Below, in pieces: positions 9,110 through 17,453 of a stretch of DNA of 64,000 nucleotides. Below the pieces are notes generated by a model. That model had not been told where the DNA came from and searched no databases. It was given only the letters and a program-made list of their open reading frames with translations. Source of the DNA: DUQW01 sp050953825 (GTDB lineage Bacteria; Bacillota_I; Bacilli_A; Acholeplasmatales; Acholeplasmataceae); the NCBI GenBank assembly GCA_050953825.1, contig JBMNNF010000013.1, positions 316,192-380,191 on the forward strand, given 5' to 3'. Made by a program: the position numbers and the translations under genes. Each line of letters opens with the position of its first letter. Position 1 is the stretch's first letter.

Positions 9110-9982
9110 ATGGCTAGTTTTCAAGGAACTAAAATCAATCCATCAAAACTACATATTTCGCAATGGAAGTTTTTCATTATTTTAATTCCGGTTGCGATTT
9201 TTATGGTGCTTCCAATTGTCTATATTATTAATCACGCGTTTAAACCGATAGAAGAACTTTTCTTATGGCCACCACGTTTTATTGTGAAAAATCCAACACT
9301 AAGTAATTTTACTGAATTATTCGCCCAAACTTCAAAAACTGGGGTCCCAATGAGTCGGTACTTATTTAATAGTGTTATCGTGACAATAACTTTAGTTGTT
9401 TTATCAATCATTTTATCATCAATTGCGGGATACGCTTTATCAAAACTTCGATTTAAATTGAAAAAACCATTATTATTCTTAAACAATATTGCGTTAATGT
9501 TTGTGGGATCAAGTGTAGTCATTCCACGTTATTTAATAATTGAAAGACTAGGTTTAATTAACAATTTTTTTGTATATATTTTCCCTGCTATTGCGATGCC
9601 GGTCGGATTATTTTTAATTAAACAATTTATTGATCAAATTCCTGATGAACTATTAGATGCTGCTAAAGTTGATGGGGCCTCTGATTTTAGAATTTATTGG
9701 TCAATTGTTTTACCACTAATTAGACCGGCAATTGCAACAATTGCGATTGTCGCTTTCCAAGCGGCTTGGAACGATGCTGGAATTGCCGCGACTTATATTG
9801 ATGATGAATCATTAAAGAACTTCGCTTTCTATATGACGACTTTAACCGGATCAACTAGTAGTGTCTCTGGTCAAGGAATGGCGGCTGCCGCTTCTTTAAT
9901 TATGTTTGTTCCGAACTTAGTCATCTTTATCTTCTTACAACGTAACGTGATGAATACGATGTCACATTCAGGAATTAAGTAG
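9110..9982 (+). CDS. Sugar ABC transporter permease (MalG type)
   Basis: Second membrane subunit of the first importer, 290 residues with six predicted helices and the EAA loop LDAAKVDGASDFRIYWSIVL. It starts 3 bp after the upstream permease gene, with GAGAGGGA as ribosome-binding site, so the two subunits are translated together. Confidence 0.93.
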   Translation: MASFQGTKINPSKLHISQWKFFIILIPVAIFMVLPIVYIINHAFKPIEELFLWPPRFIVKNPTLSNFTELFAQTSKTGVPMSRYLFNSVIVTITLVVLSIILSSIAGYALSKLRFKLKKPLLFLNNIALMFVGSSVVIPRYLIIERLGLINNFFVYIFPAIAMPVGLFLIKQFIDQIPDELLDAAKVDGASDFRIYWSIVLPLIRPAIATIAIVAFQAAWNDAGIAATYIDDESLKNFAFYMTTLTGSTSSVSGQGMAAAASLIMFVPNLVIFIFLQRNVMNTMSHSGIK

Positions 9983-9990
9983 GTGATATT

Positions 9991-11982
9991 ATGAAAAAGA
10001 TATGTTTAATTTTATTATCACTAATTTTAATTTTTATCTTAATTCCAAACGTTGATGTAGTAGCTGATAGCCAAACTTCAGCTCCATATGATACGTATAC
10101 AACTGGTCCTCACGGTAAAATTATTAAAACACAAACCGCTTATGAACCAGCGGGTACGATTAAAATTGGACTTAAGAGTCCAGAAGATCTTTATTTAAAA
10201 GATGATGTCATTTTTATTGCTGATACTGGCAATAAACGCATTATTAAATATCATTTAGATGGAACTAGTGAAGTGATTATTACTAATTTAATTGAACCAA
10301 CTGGAGTCCATGTTGACGAAGAAGATTATATTTATGTAGCTGATAAAGGAGCTAGGGCAGTAGTCAAGTTTGATAAATTAGGAAATAAAGTCAAAACCTT
10401 TGAAAAGCCAACTGAATTAATCTTTGGAACCTCGCCTTACATTCCACTTAAAATTGTGACAGGACCAAAAGGGATACTATATGTAGTTGGAGAAGGCTCG
10501 ACCGCTGGATTAATTCAATTATCATATAATGGTGAATTTCAAGGCTTTTTTGCGGCTAACGAAACCCGAATGAGTTTCGTGCAAAGAGTCGCGAATTTCT
10601 TTCAAGTTTCTTCAGCCAAAAATATTCCAATCTCGCCAAGTAATGTCGCGATTGATGAAAAGGGATCAATTTATACAGTTAGTAATACCTTTAAAGATAA
10701 ATGTAAGAAGTTTAATATCGCTTCTGAAGCCATCTTAAAAATTCATTCTGAATTAACTCCAAACTCAATTCATATTAATCAATTTAATAACATTTACATT
10801 TTAACTAATGAAGGCTACATTAATGAATATGACCAATATGGAAATATTATTTTTGGTTTTGGCCAACTAGATACTGGGACTCAAAGATTAGGTTTATTTG
10901 TGACTCCAGTTGATATTACTACTGATTCCAAAAACAATATATATGTCTTAGATAAGGGATTAAACGAAATTCAAATTTTTGAAAGAAGTGAATTTGCCGC
11001 ACTAGTTCATACTGGTTTAAAAAATAATAAAGATGGGATTTATGATATTGAACAGTGGCAAGAAGTTTTAAGAATGAATGCGATGTTTTCGGTTGCCAAT
11101 AGCGCTATCGCAAGAGCGGAATACCGTAATCAAAATTATGGTGAAGCTTTAAAATATTATCGGATTGCCACTGATAAAGTAGGTTATAGTGAAGCTTATT
11201 GGCAAATCAGATATGATTTTCTTCAAAAGCATATGCTACCCATTTTAATTGCAATTATATGTTTAAGCATTTTAATTTATGGCGTTAAATTTGCGGATCG
11301 CAAATGGCAAACTTTCTATTTTGTTCATGATTTTACTAAAAAAGCGAAAGCTAATCGCAAAGTTAGTGAATTTTTACTATTATTTAAAATGTTTAGACAT
11401 CCAATTGATACGATTCATGATATCAAACGATATAATGAATCCAGTAAAAGAACAGCAACAGTCTTGTATGTCTTATTTGTCGTGATGATGATTATCGCTC
11501 GCTATTTTGAATCGTTTATTTTCAGTACGATTAGATTAGAAACGGCTAACGTCTTTAAAGATATTTTAATTTTATTTGGTGTTGTCTTCTTATTTGTAAT
11601 ATCTAATTATTTAATTAGTAGTCTGCAAAATGGTGAAGGGTGGTTAAAAGATGTCTTTATCGCAACTAGTTATTGTTTAGCACCAATCATTGTCTTTATG
11701 CCGTTTATTACTTTAATTTCTCACACTTTAACTTTAAATGAAATCTTTATTTATCAAGCCCTAAATTATATAACTTATACATGGGTTTTAATCAATCTAG
11801 TGATTATGATTAAAGAAGTTCATAATTATACAATTCCTCAATTAATTGGTAACATCTTACTAACTATTTTTACAATGATTGTTGTGGTAGTGATTGTCGC
11901 TCTAATCATTATTTTAGGAAGTCAATTATATGAATATATTGATGGCATTATTAAAGAGGTGATCCAGTATGTATGCATTTAA
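9991..11982 (+). CDS. Membrane protein: NHL-type propeller plus Yip1-like C-terminus
   Basis: The 663-residue protein has an N-terminal signal (MKKICLILLSLILIFILIP) and an NHL-like beta-propeller at residues ~50-340 with repeats of the type VDEEDYIYVADKGARAVVKF. A short TPR-like helical pair (YGEALKYYRIATDKVGYSEA) follows, then one membrane segment and a Yip1-like bundle of about five helices. Proteins of this design are commonly seen beside carbohydrate ABC transporters in Firmicutes. A role in sensing or scaffolding at the membrane is an inference. It overlaps the next gene by 14 bp. Confidence 0.75.
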   Translation: MKKICLILLSLILIFILIPNVDVVADSQTSAPYDTYTTGPHGKIIKTQTAYEPAGTIKIGLKSPEDLYLKDDVIFIADTGNKRIIKYHLDGTSEVIITNLIEPTGVHVDEEDYIYVADKGARAVVKFDKLGNKVKTFEKPTELIFGTSPYIPLKIVTGPKGILYVVGEGSTAGLIQLSYNGEFQGFFAANETRMSFVQRVANFFQVSSAKNIPISPSNVAIDEKGSIYTVSNTFKDKCKKFNIASEAILKIHSELTPNSIHINQFNNIYILTNEGYINEYDQYGNIIFGFGQLDTGTQRLGLFVTPVDITTDSKNNIYVLDKGLNEIQIFERSEFAALVHTGLKNNKDGIYDIEQWQEVLRMNAMFSVANSAIARAEYRNQNYGEALKYYRIATDKVGYSEAYWQIRYDFLQKHMLPILIAIICLSILIYGVKFADRKWQTFYFVHDFTKKAKANRKVSEFLLLFKMFRHPIDTIHDIKRYNESSKRTATVLYVLFVVMMIIARYFESFIFSTIRLETANVFKDILILFGVVFLFVISNYLISSLQNGEGWLKDVFIATSYCLAPIIVFMPFITLISHTLTLNEIFIYQALNYITYTWVLINLVIMIKEVHNYTIPQLIGNILLTIFTMIVVVVIVALIIILGSQLYEYIDGIIKEVIQYVCI

Positions 11983-14191
11983 AAGAATTTTACTTGTAAT
12001 CATAGTGGGTATTACTACTATTCTTTCAAGTAATGTCAAAATTAAATTTGATGAAGTTCAAGAAGTAACGAAGATTGCTCCGCAGTACAGTTCTTTAATT
12101 TCGAATCGTTATACGCAACAAGAAGATGATTTAAGAATTGCCCAAAATGATTATATTGATTTAATTGATTATCAAAAATTAGGTACGATCAATAACTTAG
12201 AATTATATGTTAAACAAGATGATTTATCATTTAGAGTGGTAAATCTTGATACTGGGTATCTTTGGGGAAGTAACTTTAACTTTGATTATTTAGATGAAAC
12301 TTCACCATTAGCTGATGAAGGTGATTTAGGGGCTAACGAAGGTTGGAAGAAAATCTTTAATTCACCAGCCGCAGTTAGTTATTACCACAAAACTAACTTA
12401 AGAGAAGAGTATTTATATAGTAACCATTTATCTAGAAAAACATTTACTAATATTACTACCAACAATAAAGTTGGGTTCCGAGTTAAAGCGTCATTCTTTT
12501 TATCCAAAGTTAAATTTGTTTATGAAGTTTATTTAGATCAAAATGGACTTCATTTTGAAGTTCCTTTTGATTCTATTGAAGAAGGAGAAACTTTCAAATT
12601 AGCCAGTATTAAATTATATCCTTTTTTTGGTGCTGCTAAACGTCATCGCATCCCAGGTTACGTTTTCGTTCCCGATGGGATGGGAGCGTTAATTAGATTT
12701 GATGATGCTCACGATAAAGGCGTTTATACTAAACGGTTTTATGGTCCTGATTATGGAATTTATTTAAAATCAGATGAAGAATATTTAACTTTAAATACTT
12801 ACGGAGTGGTTCATGGGATTAATCAACATGGTTTTATTTCAGTAATTGATAGTGGGGCTTCACATGCCATATTAAGTCACTATCCATCACAAATTACGAC
12901 TGACTTTAATCATACATATGTTTCATATGAATATCGTAAAGACTATATTCAATTTTTAAACAAATCTAAAACAAGTAGTGTCATTTTAGTTCAAGAGAAT
13001 AAAAATCAATACGATATTAAACAATCATTTTATTTCTTATCCGGAACTGAGGCTAATTATGTAGGTATGGCTAATAAGTACAAAGATAATTTGATTAAAG
13101 AAGATATTTTAGAAAAAACTAATCATCAAGCGATTCCAATTCACTTTGACGTTTTAATGAGTGAATCGAAAAAAGCCTTTATCGGTCGTAAGGTTTTTTC
13201 GATGACTACAGTAAATGAATTAGAAGAAATTATTTCACGGTTAAATAATCATAAAATTAATAACATTTCTTTAACTTTACGAGGTTGGCAAAAAGGTGGA
13301 TATTCCCTAACCAATCCGCGATATAGCCGAGTTGAATCATGCATTGGTGGTGAAAATGCACTTACACGTTTTAATGAAAATCACGACAACGTTTATTTAG
13401 AAGCCGACTATTTAAAAGTAAGTAGTCGGGGAACTCATTATCATAAAGGTGATGTTGGTCAATCAATTGGACAACAATTACTTGAAGAAAATGAAGGTAG
13501 ATCATATTTTTTAAGACCAGATATTAGTTTAACAAAATATGAAAAACATTTAGAAAATATGAAACAATATTCTGATGGAACTCATCTTTCTTCAACTATG
13601 TATTTGTATAGTGAGTTTTCTAGTGTTAGAAATCGCGAACAACAAATTAAGACGATGCAAGAATTTTTACAAAAAGCGAATCAGACATCAGTGGCGAAAC
13701 CATTTGCATATTTATTAGGAGCCGATCGTCTAACTGATATTACTTTATATTCATCTCAACAAAAAAGATTTAGTGATACCGTTCCGTTTTTAGCGATTGT
13801 CTTAAGTGGTTATAAAGATGTTTTTGGTAGAAATTCTAACTTTTTCGCTAATACTAATAACGAATTACTAAGATTAGTTGATTATCATATTTATCCGTCA
13901 TTTTATATTACCCATGAATCCAGCTATTATTTATTAAATACCGGAAGTGAAAATATTTATACTTCAAGATATCTTGATTGGGAAAATGAAATTAAGCGTC
14001 AATATAACTTCGTTAATGACGCCTTAAAACATGTTGTTAATGAAAGAATAATATCAAGAGAAGTATTAGATGCTGGATTTGTTAAAGTTAGTTACGCTAA
14101 CGGCGTTATTATTTATATCAATTATTCAGGAACAATTAAAATAGATGGCACAGTTACGGTTTTGCCTAGTAGTTATCGGGTGGTTTTATGA
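11969..14191 (+). CDS. DUF5696-like secreted or membrane-anchored protein
   Basis: The 740-residue protein has an N-terminal hydrophobic helix (RILLVIIVGITTILSS) and a long extracellular part. Sequence style (LELYVKQDDLSFRVVNLDTGYLWGSN, then RIPGYVFVPDGMGALIRF) and position beside a Yip1-like protein and paired permeases resemble the DUF5696 proteins of Paenibacillus sugar loci. The central and C-terminal part may be a TIM-barrel-like glycosidase fold (LTLRGWQKGGYS), but I cannot identify catalytic residues. GAGGTGAT precedes the start. The biochemical function is unknown. Confidence 0.6.
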   Translation: MYAFKRILLVIIVGITTILSSNVKIKFDEVQEVTKIAPQYSSLISNRYTQQEDDLRIAQNDYIDLIDYQKLGTINNLELYVKQDDLSFRVVNLDTGYLWGSNFNFDYLDETSPLADEGDLGANEGWKKIFNSPAAVSYYHKTNLREEYLYSNHLSRKTFTNITTNNKVGFRVKASFFLSKVKFVYEVYLDQNGLHFEVPFDSIEEGETFKLASIKLYPFFGAAKRHRIPGYVFVPDGMGALIRFDDAHDKGVYTKRFYGPDYGIYLKSDEEYLTLNTYGVVHGINQHGFISVIDSGASHAILSHYPSQITTDFNHTYVSYEYRKDYIQFLNKSKTSSVILVQENKNQYDIKQSFYFLSGTEANYVGMANKYKDNLIKEDILEKTNHQAIPIHFDVLMSESKKAFIGRKVFSMTTVNELEEIISRLNNHKINNISLTLRGWQKGGYSLTNPRYSRVESCIGGENALTRFNENHDNVYLEADYLKVSSRGTHYHKGDVGQSIGQQLLEENEGRSYFLRPDISLTKYEKHLENMKQYSDGTHLSSTMYLYSEFSSVRNREQQIKTMQEFLQKANQTSVAKPFAYLLGADRLTDITLYSSQQKRFSDTVPFLAIVLSGYKDVFGRNSNFFANTNNELLRLVDYHIYPSFYITHESSYYLLNTGSENIYTSRYLDWENEIKRQYNFVNDALKHVVNERIISREVLDAGFVKVSYANGVIIYINYSGTIKIDGTVTVLPSSYRVVL

Positions 14192-15069
14192 AGTTAAGTA
14201 ATAAACAACGAGAAACTTTATACGGATATCTATTTATCGGAATTTGGATTATTGGGTTTTTATGGTTAACTCTATATCCGCTAATTATGAGCTTTATTTA
14301 TTCACTAAATAAAGTGACAATTACCGGAGCGGAAGGAATTGTCTTAACTCCAGTAAAATTCCAAAATTATATCGATATTTTTTCGACTGATTTTAAGTTT
14401 GTTAACGCATTAACCGATTTTATTGGTGAGATCGTTTTATTCGTTCCGATTATTATCATTATGTCGATTATTATTTCCCTTTTATTAAATCAAAAGATTA
14501 AATTAAGAGGAGTTTTTAGATCAATCTTTTTCTTACCAGTTATTATTTCTTCAGGACCAATGATTAATGAATTAATTAGACAAGGAGCTGGAACTGTTCC
14601 CATTTTCGAAGATGCTGAAACTTTAAGTTTCATTGAACAATTACCACGATTTTTAGCTAGTCCAATTTTATCATTATTTAGCAAGATGATTATTGTCTTG
14701 TGGTTTTCTGGGGTGCAAATTGTCTTGTTTTTAGCAGCTCTTCAAAAAGTTGATAGTGAAATTTATGAAGCGGCAGCCATTGATGGGGCTAGTCCTTGGG
14801 AAATGTTTTGGAAAATTACGCTTCCATCATTAAAACCAACTATCTTAATTTCATCAATCTATTCAATTATCTTTCTAGCAACTTTCTCAAGTAATAGTGT
14901 GTTAGTCCATATTCAAAGTAATATGTTTGATATTACTCGTGGTTATGGTTATTCGAGTGCATTAGCGTGGATTTATTTTGTAGTAATCTCGATTTTATTA
15001 GGGATTGTTTATCTTCTATTTAGAAATAAGAAAGAGAAAAAAGAAAAGAAAGTGAGGCGAGTACGATGA
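14188..15069 (+). CDS. Sugar ABC transporter permease (MalF/UgpA type), second pair
   Basis: 293 residues, six predicted membrane helices, EAA loop YEAAAIDGASPWEMFWKITL. Its ATG overlaps the previous stop (ATGA), indicating translational coupling. It forms the second permease pair with the following gene; the C-terminus is a basic tail (KKEKKEKKVRRVR). Confidence 0.92.
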   Translation: MKLSNKQRETLYGYLFIGIWIIGFLWLTLYPLIMSFIYSLNKVTITGAEGIVLTPVKFQNYIDIFSTDFKFVNALTDFIGEIVLFVPIIIIMSIIISLLLNQKIKLRGVFRSIFFLPVIISSGPMINELIRQGAGTVPIFEDAETLSFIEQLPRFLASPILSLFSKMIIVLWFSGVQIVLFLAALQKVDSEIYEAAAIDGASPWEMFWKITLPSLKPTILISSIYSIIFLATFSSNSVLVHIQSNMFDITRGYGYSSALAWIYFVVISILLGIVYLLFRNKKEKKEKKVRRVR

Positions 15070-15992
15070 AAGCCGAAAAAGTTAAATCAAAAATTAGAAA
15101 AACTTTAATCGGTATGAAGTTTGTTGATGGGCTTTTATTTAAAATTATCATTTACGGACTGTTAATCATTTTAGCCTTCGTTTATCTTTATCCATTGTTT
15201 CATATGATTAGTTACTCTTTCCAAAGTATTGAAGATTTATTAAATCCAATGGTTAATCAAGTGCCAACTGAACTTTATGTTCAAAATTATCGTGACGCAT
15301 TTATGGTTTTAGATTACTTTAAAACTTTAGGAAATAGTTTGTTAATAACGCTAGTCCCAGCATTATTACAAACGATAATTGCCAGTTTAGTAGGATATGG
15401 ATTTGCCAGATTTGATTTCAAAGGGAAGAAGTTGTGGATGGCGCTAGTACTGGCTACCTATATTATTCCACCGCAAGTAACGATGATTCCGCGATATGTG
15501 TTATTTCATAAATTAGGATTTTTAGGTAAAGCTCTATCCATTATTATGCCAGCGACATTTGGACAAGGGTTAAATAGCGCTATCTTCATTTTAATTTTCT
15601 ATCATTTCTTTAGTCGCATTCCGAAATCATTAGATGAAGCGGCACAAATGGATGGTGCTAGTCCGTTATATATTTATTTTAGAATTTCAGTTCCATTATC
15701 AATACCAAGTTTTATTACATCATTTTTATTCTCATTTGTTTGGTATTGGAATGAAACATATATCTCATCATTATTTTTAGGTAATAAAATGCCAACCTTA
15801 CAAATGATGTTAGCTAATTTCGTATCCGCCTATAAATCAGTTATGGGTGGCGATAGTGGGACTCAGGTTGCGAATGAGGCGGTGCGAATGGCAGCCACTT
15901 TGCTCATTATATTACCAATGATGATTATCTATTTTATCCTTCAAAGATGGTTTATTGAAGGAATTGACAAGGCAGGGATTACCGGTGAATAA
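15066..15992 (+). CDS. Sugar ABC transporter permease (MalG/LplC type), second pair
   Basis: 308 residues with six predicted helices and the EAA loop DEAAQMDGASPLYIYFRISV. It overlaps its partner by 4 bp. No ABC ATPase is encoded in the locus, so both permease pairs must use a shared ATPase (MsmX/UgpC type) from elsewhere in the genome. That last point is inferred from family knowledge. Confidence 0.92.
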   Translation: MKAEKVKSKIRKTLIGMKFVDGLLFKIIIYGLLIILAFVYLYPLFHMISYSFQSIEDLLNPMVNQVPTELYVQNYRDAFMVLDYFKTLGNSLLITLVPALLQTIIASLVGYGFARFDFKGKKLWMALVLATYIIPPQVTMIPRYVLFHKLGFLGKALSIIMPATFGQGLNSAIFILIFYHFFSRIPKSLDEAAQMDGASPLYIYFRISVPLSIPSFITSFLFSFVWYWNETYISSLFLGNKMPTLQMMLANFVSAYKSVMGGDSGTQVANEAVRMAATLLIILPMMIIYFILQRWFIEGIDKAGITGE

Positions 15993-17346
15993 GAAAAGTT
16001 TAATTGTAATATTATTAATATTTTTATTAACATCTTTAATTGGATGTGAGAAAAATGGTAAGACTCCGGAACCACCAGTTATTGATGAAACTGAAAGAGC
16101 GATAGGGCTATTAATGGATGAAGCTAATTATTGTTATCAGTTTTTAATGGAGACATCAAATTTCAAAGATGGCAGTATGGGCTATGGGATGGCTCGTGAC
16201 CGTTGGCCGGATAATCAATATATGGCTAGTATCGCTAGTGTTGGCTTTATGTTAGCAGCTCTTCCTTATGGTGTCGAGAAAAAATTTATTACAAGAGAAT
16301 TGGCCTTTGAACGAGCTTCAAAGACAATGGATACATTAATTCAAATGAAAAACTATTCAGGATTTTTTTATCACTGGGTTGACATCCGCAATGCGATTGA
16401 ACTACCGGGAAGTGAAGTATCGATAATTGATACTGCCTTAATGTTAGCGGGAGCGATTGTCGCAGCCGAATACTTCGGCGGCGCAGTTAAAGAAAAAATG
16501 CAAACCATCTATGACCGAATTGATTGGAATTTTTATGTTAATCAAGAGAGAAATATGTTTTATATGGGATACAAACCTGATGCCGGAGGATTCTCTGGAG
16601 CTTGGGATCATATTAGCGAACAACTAATTATGTATGTAATGGCTGCCGGCTCTTCAACCCATCCAACTGATGATTTGCTATATCAAACCGTTAAAAATCG
16701 GGCGATGAATTTGTATCGTGGTAAATATAAATCGAAAAATTACGAAACCGAAACTTTTATCTATGTGGGAAATGGATCCCTATTCCAACATCAATTCTCA
16801 CACGCATTTATTGATTTTAGAAATATTGTCGATTATCAAGGCACTAATTGGTTTAAAAATGCCATAGAAGCGACGAAAGCCAATTACTATTTTTGTAAAG
16901 ATGAAGCCTATAAATATATCGGTTATGAAAAGGGTTGGGGGTTATCGGCAGGAGATCATCCATTTGGTTATAAAGCTTTTGGTTCGCCACCAGCTAAAAA
17001 TTATTCACACAATGGTACGATTATGCCGTATGCGGCCCTAGCGAGTATTAATTACACACCAGAATATACTTTAGAAGCGATTCTTCATTTCGATACACTA
17101 GAAGGTTTAAAAGGAAATTATGGTTATGTTGACGCTTATAACTTAGGATTAGTTGATCCAACATTTTCTCCACAACTAGCTGAAAGAACCCCGTGGTTTG
17201 ATAATGATGTCTTAGGAATTGATAAGGGAATTACCTTATTAATGATAGCAAATTATGAAAATGATTTAATTTGGAACTTATTTATGCAAAATGAAAATGT
17301 TCAAAGAGGATTAGAGGTACTTGGATTTAGACCGGCAACTGAATAA
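15985..17346 (+). CDS. GH144-type endo-beta-1,2-glucanase lipoprotein
   Basis: Predicted to cut beta-1,2-glucan outside the cell into sophoro-oligosaccharides. The lipoprotein signal ends LTSLIGC (Cys20), followed by a (alpha/alpha)6-barrel of the PF10091/GH144 kind with the family's hallmark stretches: MASIASVGFMLAALPYGV, GFFYHWVDI, SEVSIIDTALMLAGAIVA, WDHISEQLIMYVMAAGSSTH. The length of ~453 residues fits the family. The GTG start at 15985 begins the signal peptide with AGGGAT upstream, and overlaps the permease gene by 8 bp. PF10091 was once called glucoamylase-like, so the exact linkage specificity rests on the family and on the phosphorylase further down. Last gene before P2. Confidence 0.8.
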   Translation: MNKKSLIVILLIFLLTSLIGCEKNGKTPEPPVIDETERAIGLLMDEANYCYQFLMETSNFKDGSMGYGMARDRWPDNQYMASIASVGFMLAALPYGVEKKFITRELAFERASKTMDTLIQMKNYSGFFYHWVDIRNAIELPGSEVSIIDTALMLAGAIVAAEYFGGAVKEKMQTIYDRIDWNFYVNQERNMFYMGYKPDAGGFSGAWDHISEQLIMYVMAAGSSTHPTDDLLYQTVKNRAMNLYRGKYKSKNYETETFIYVGNGSLFQHQFSHAFIDFRNIVDYQGTNWFKNAIEATKANYYFCKDEAYKYIGYEKGWGLSAGDHPFGYKAFGSPPAKNYSHNGTIMPYAALASINYTPEYTLEAILHFDTLEGLKGNYGYVDAYNLGLVDPTFSPQLAERTPWFDNDVLGIDKGITLLMIANYENDLIWNLFMQNENVQRGLEVLGFRPATE

Positions 17347-17374
17347 GTATCTTTAATAAAATGTTTAAATGGGC

Positions 17375-17403
17375 TTGAAAATGAAACCGCTTTCAAGTAT
17401 AAT
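17375..17403 (+). promoter_or_regulatory. Promoter P2 of the glucan locus
   Basis: TTGAAA at 17375-17380, a 17-bp spacer and TATAAT at 17398-17403. It lies 28 bp after the GH144 gene with no terminator between, so transcripts from P1 may continue through it. Confidence 0.88.
17382..17395 (+). promoter_or_regulatory. cre-like site in the P2 spacer
   Basis: TGAAACCGCTTTCA is a perfect match to the catabolite-responsive element consensus and lies between the -35 and -10 boxes, as in P1. Confidence 0.72.
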
Positions 17404-17414
17404 AGTAGTAGAAA

Positions 17415-17428
17415 TCGAAACGTTTCGA
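17415..17428 (+). promoter_or_regulatory. LacI-type operator in P2
   Basis: Perfect palindrome TCGAAACGTTTCGA, identical to the P1 operator, starting 12 bp after the -10 box. Confidence 0.82.
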
Positions 17429-17453
17429 TAGATTAAAAGGAGGAATCAAATCT

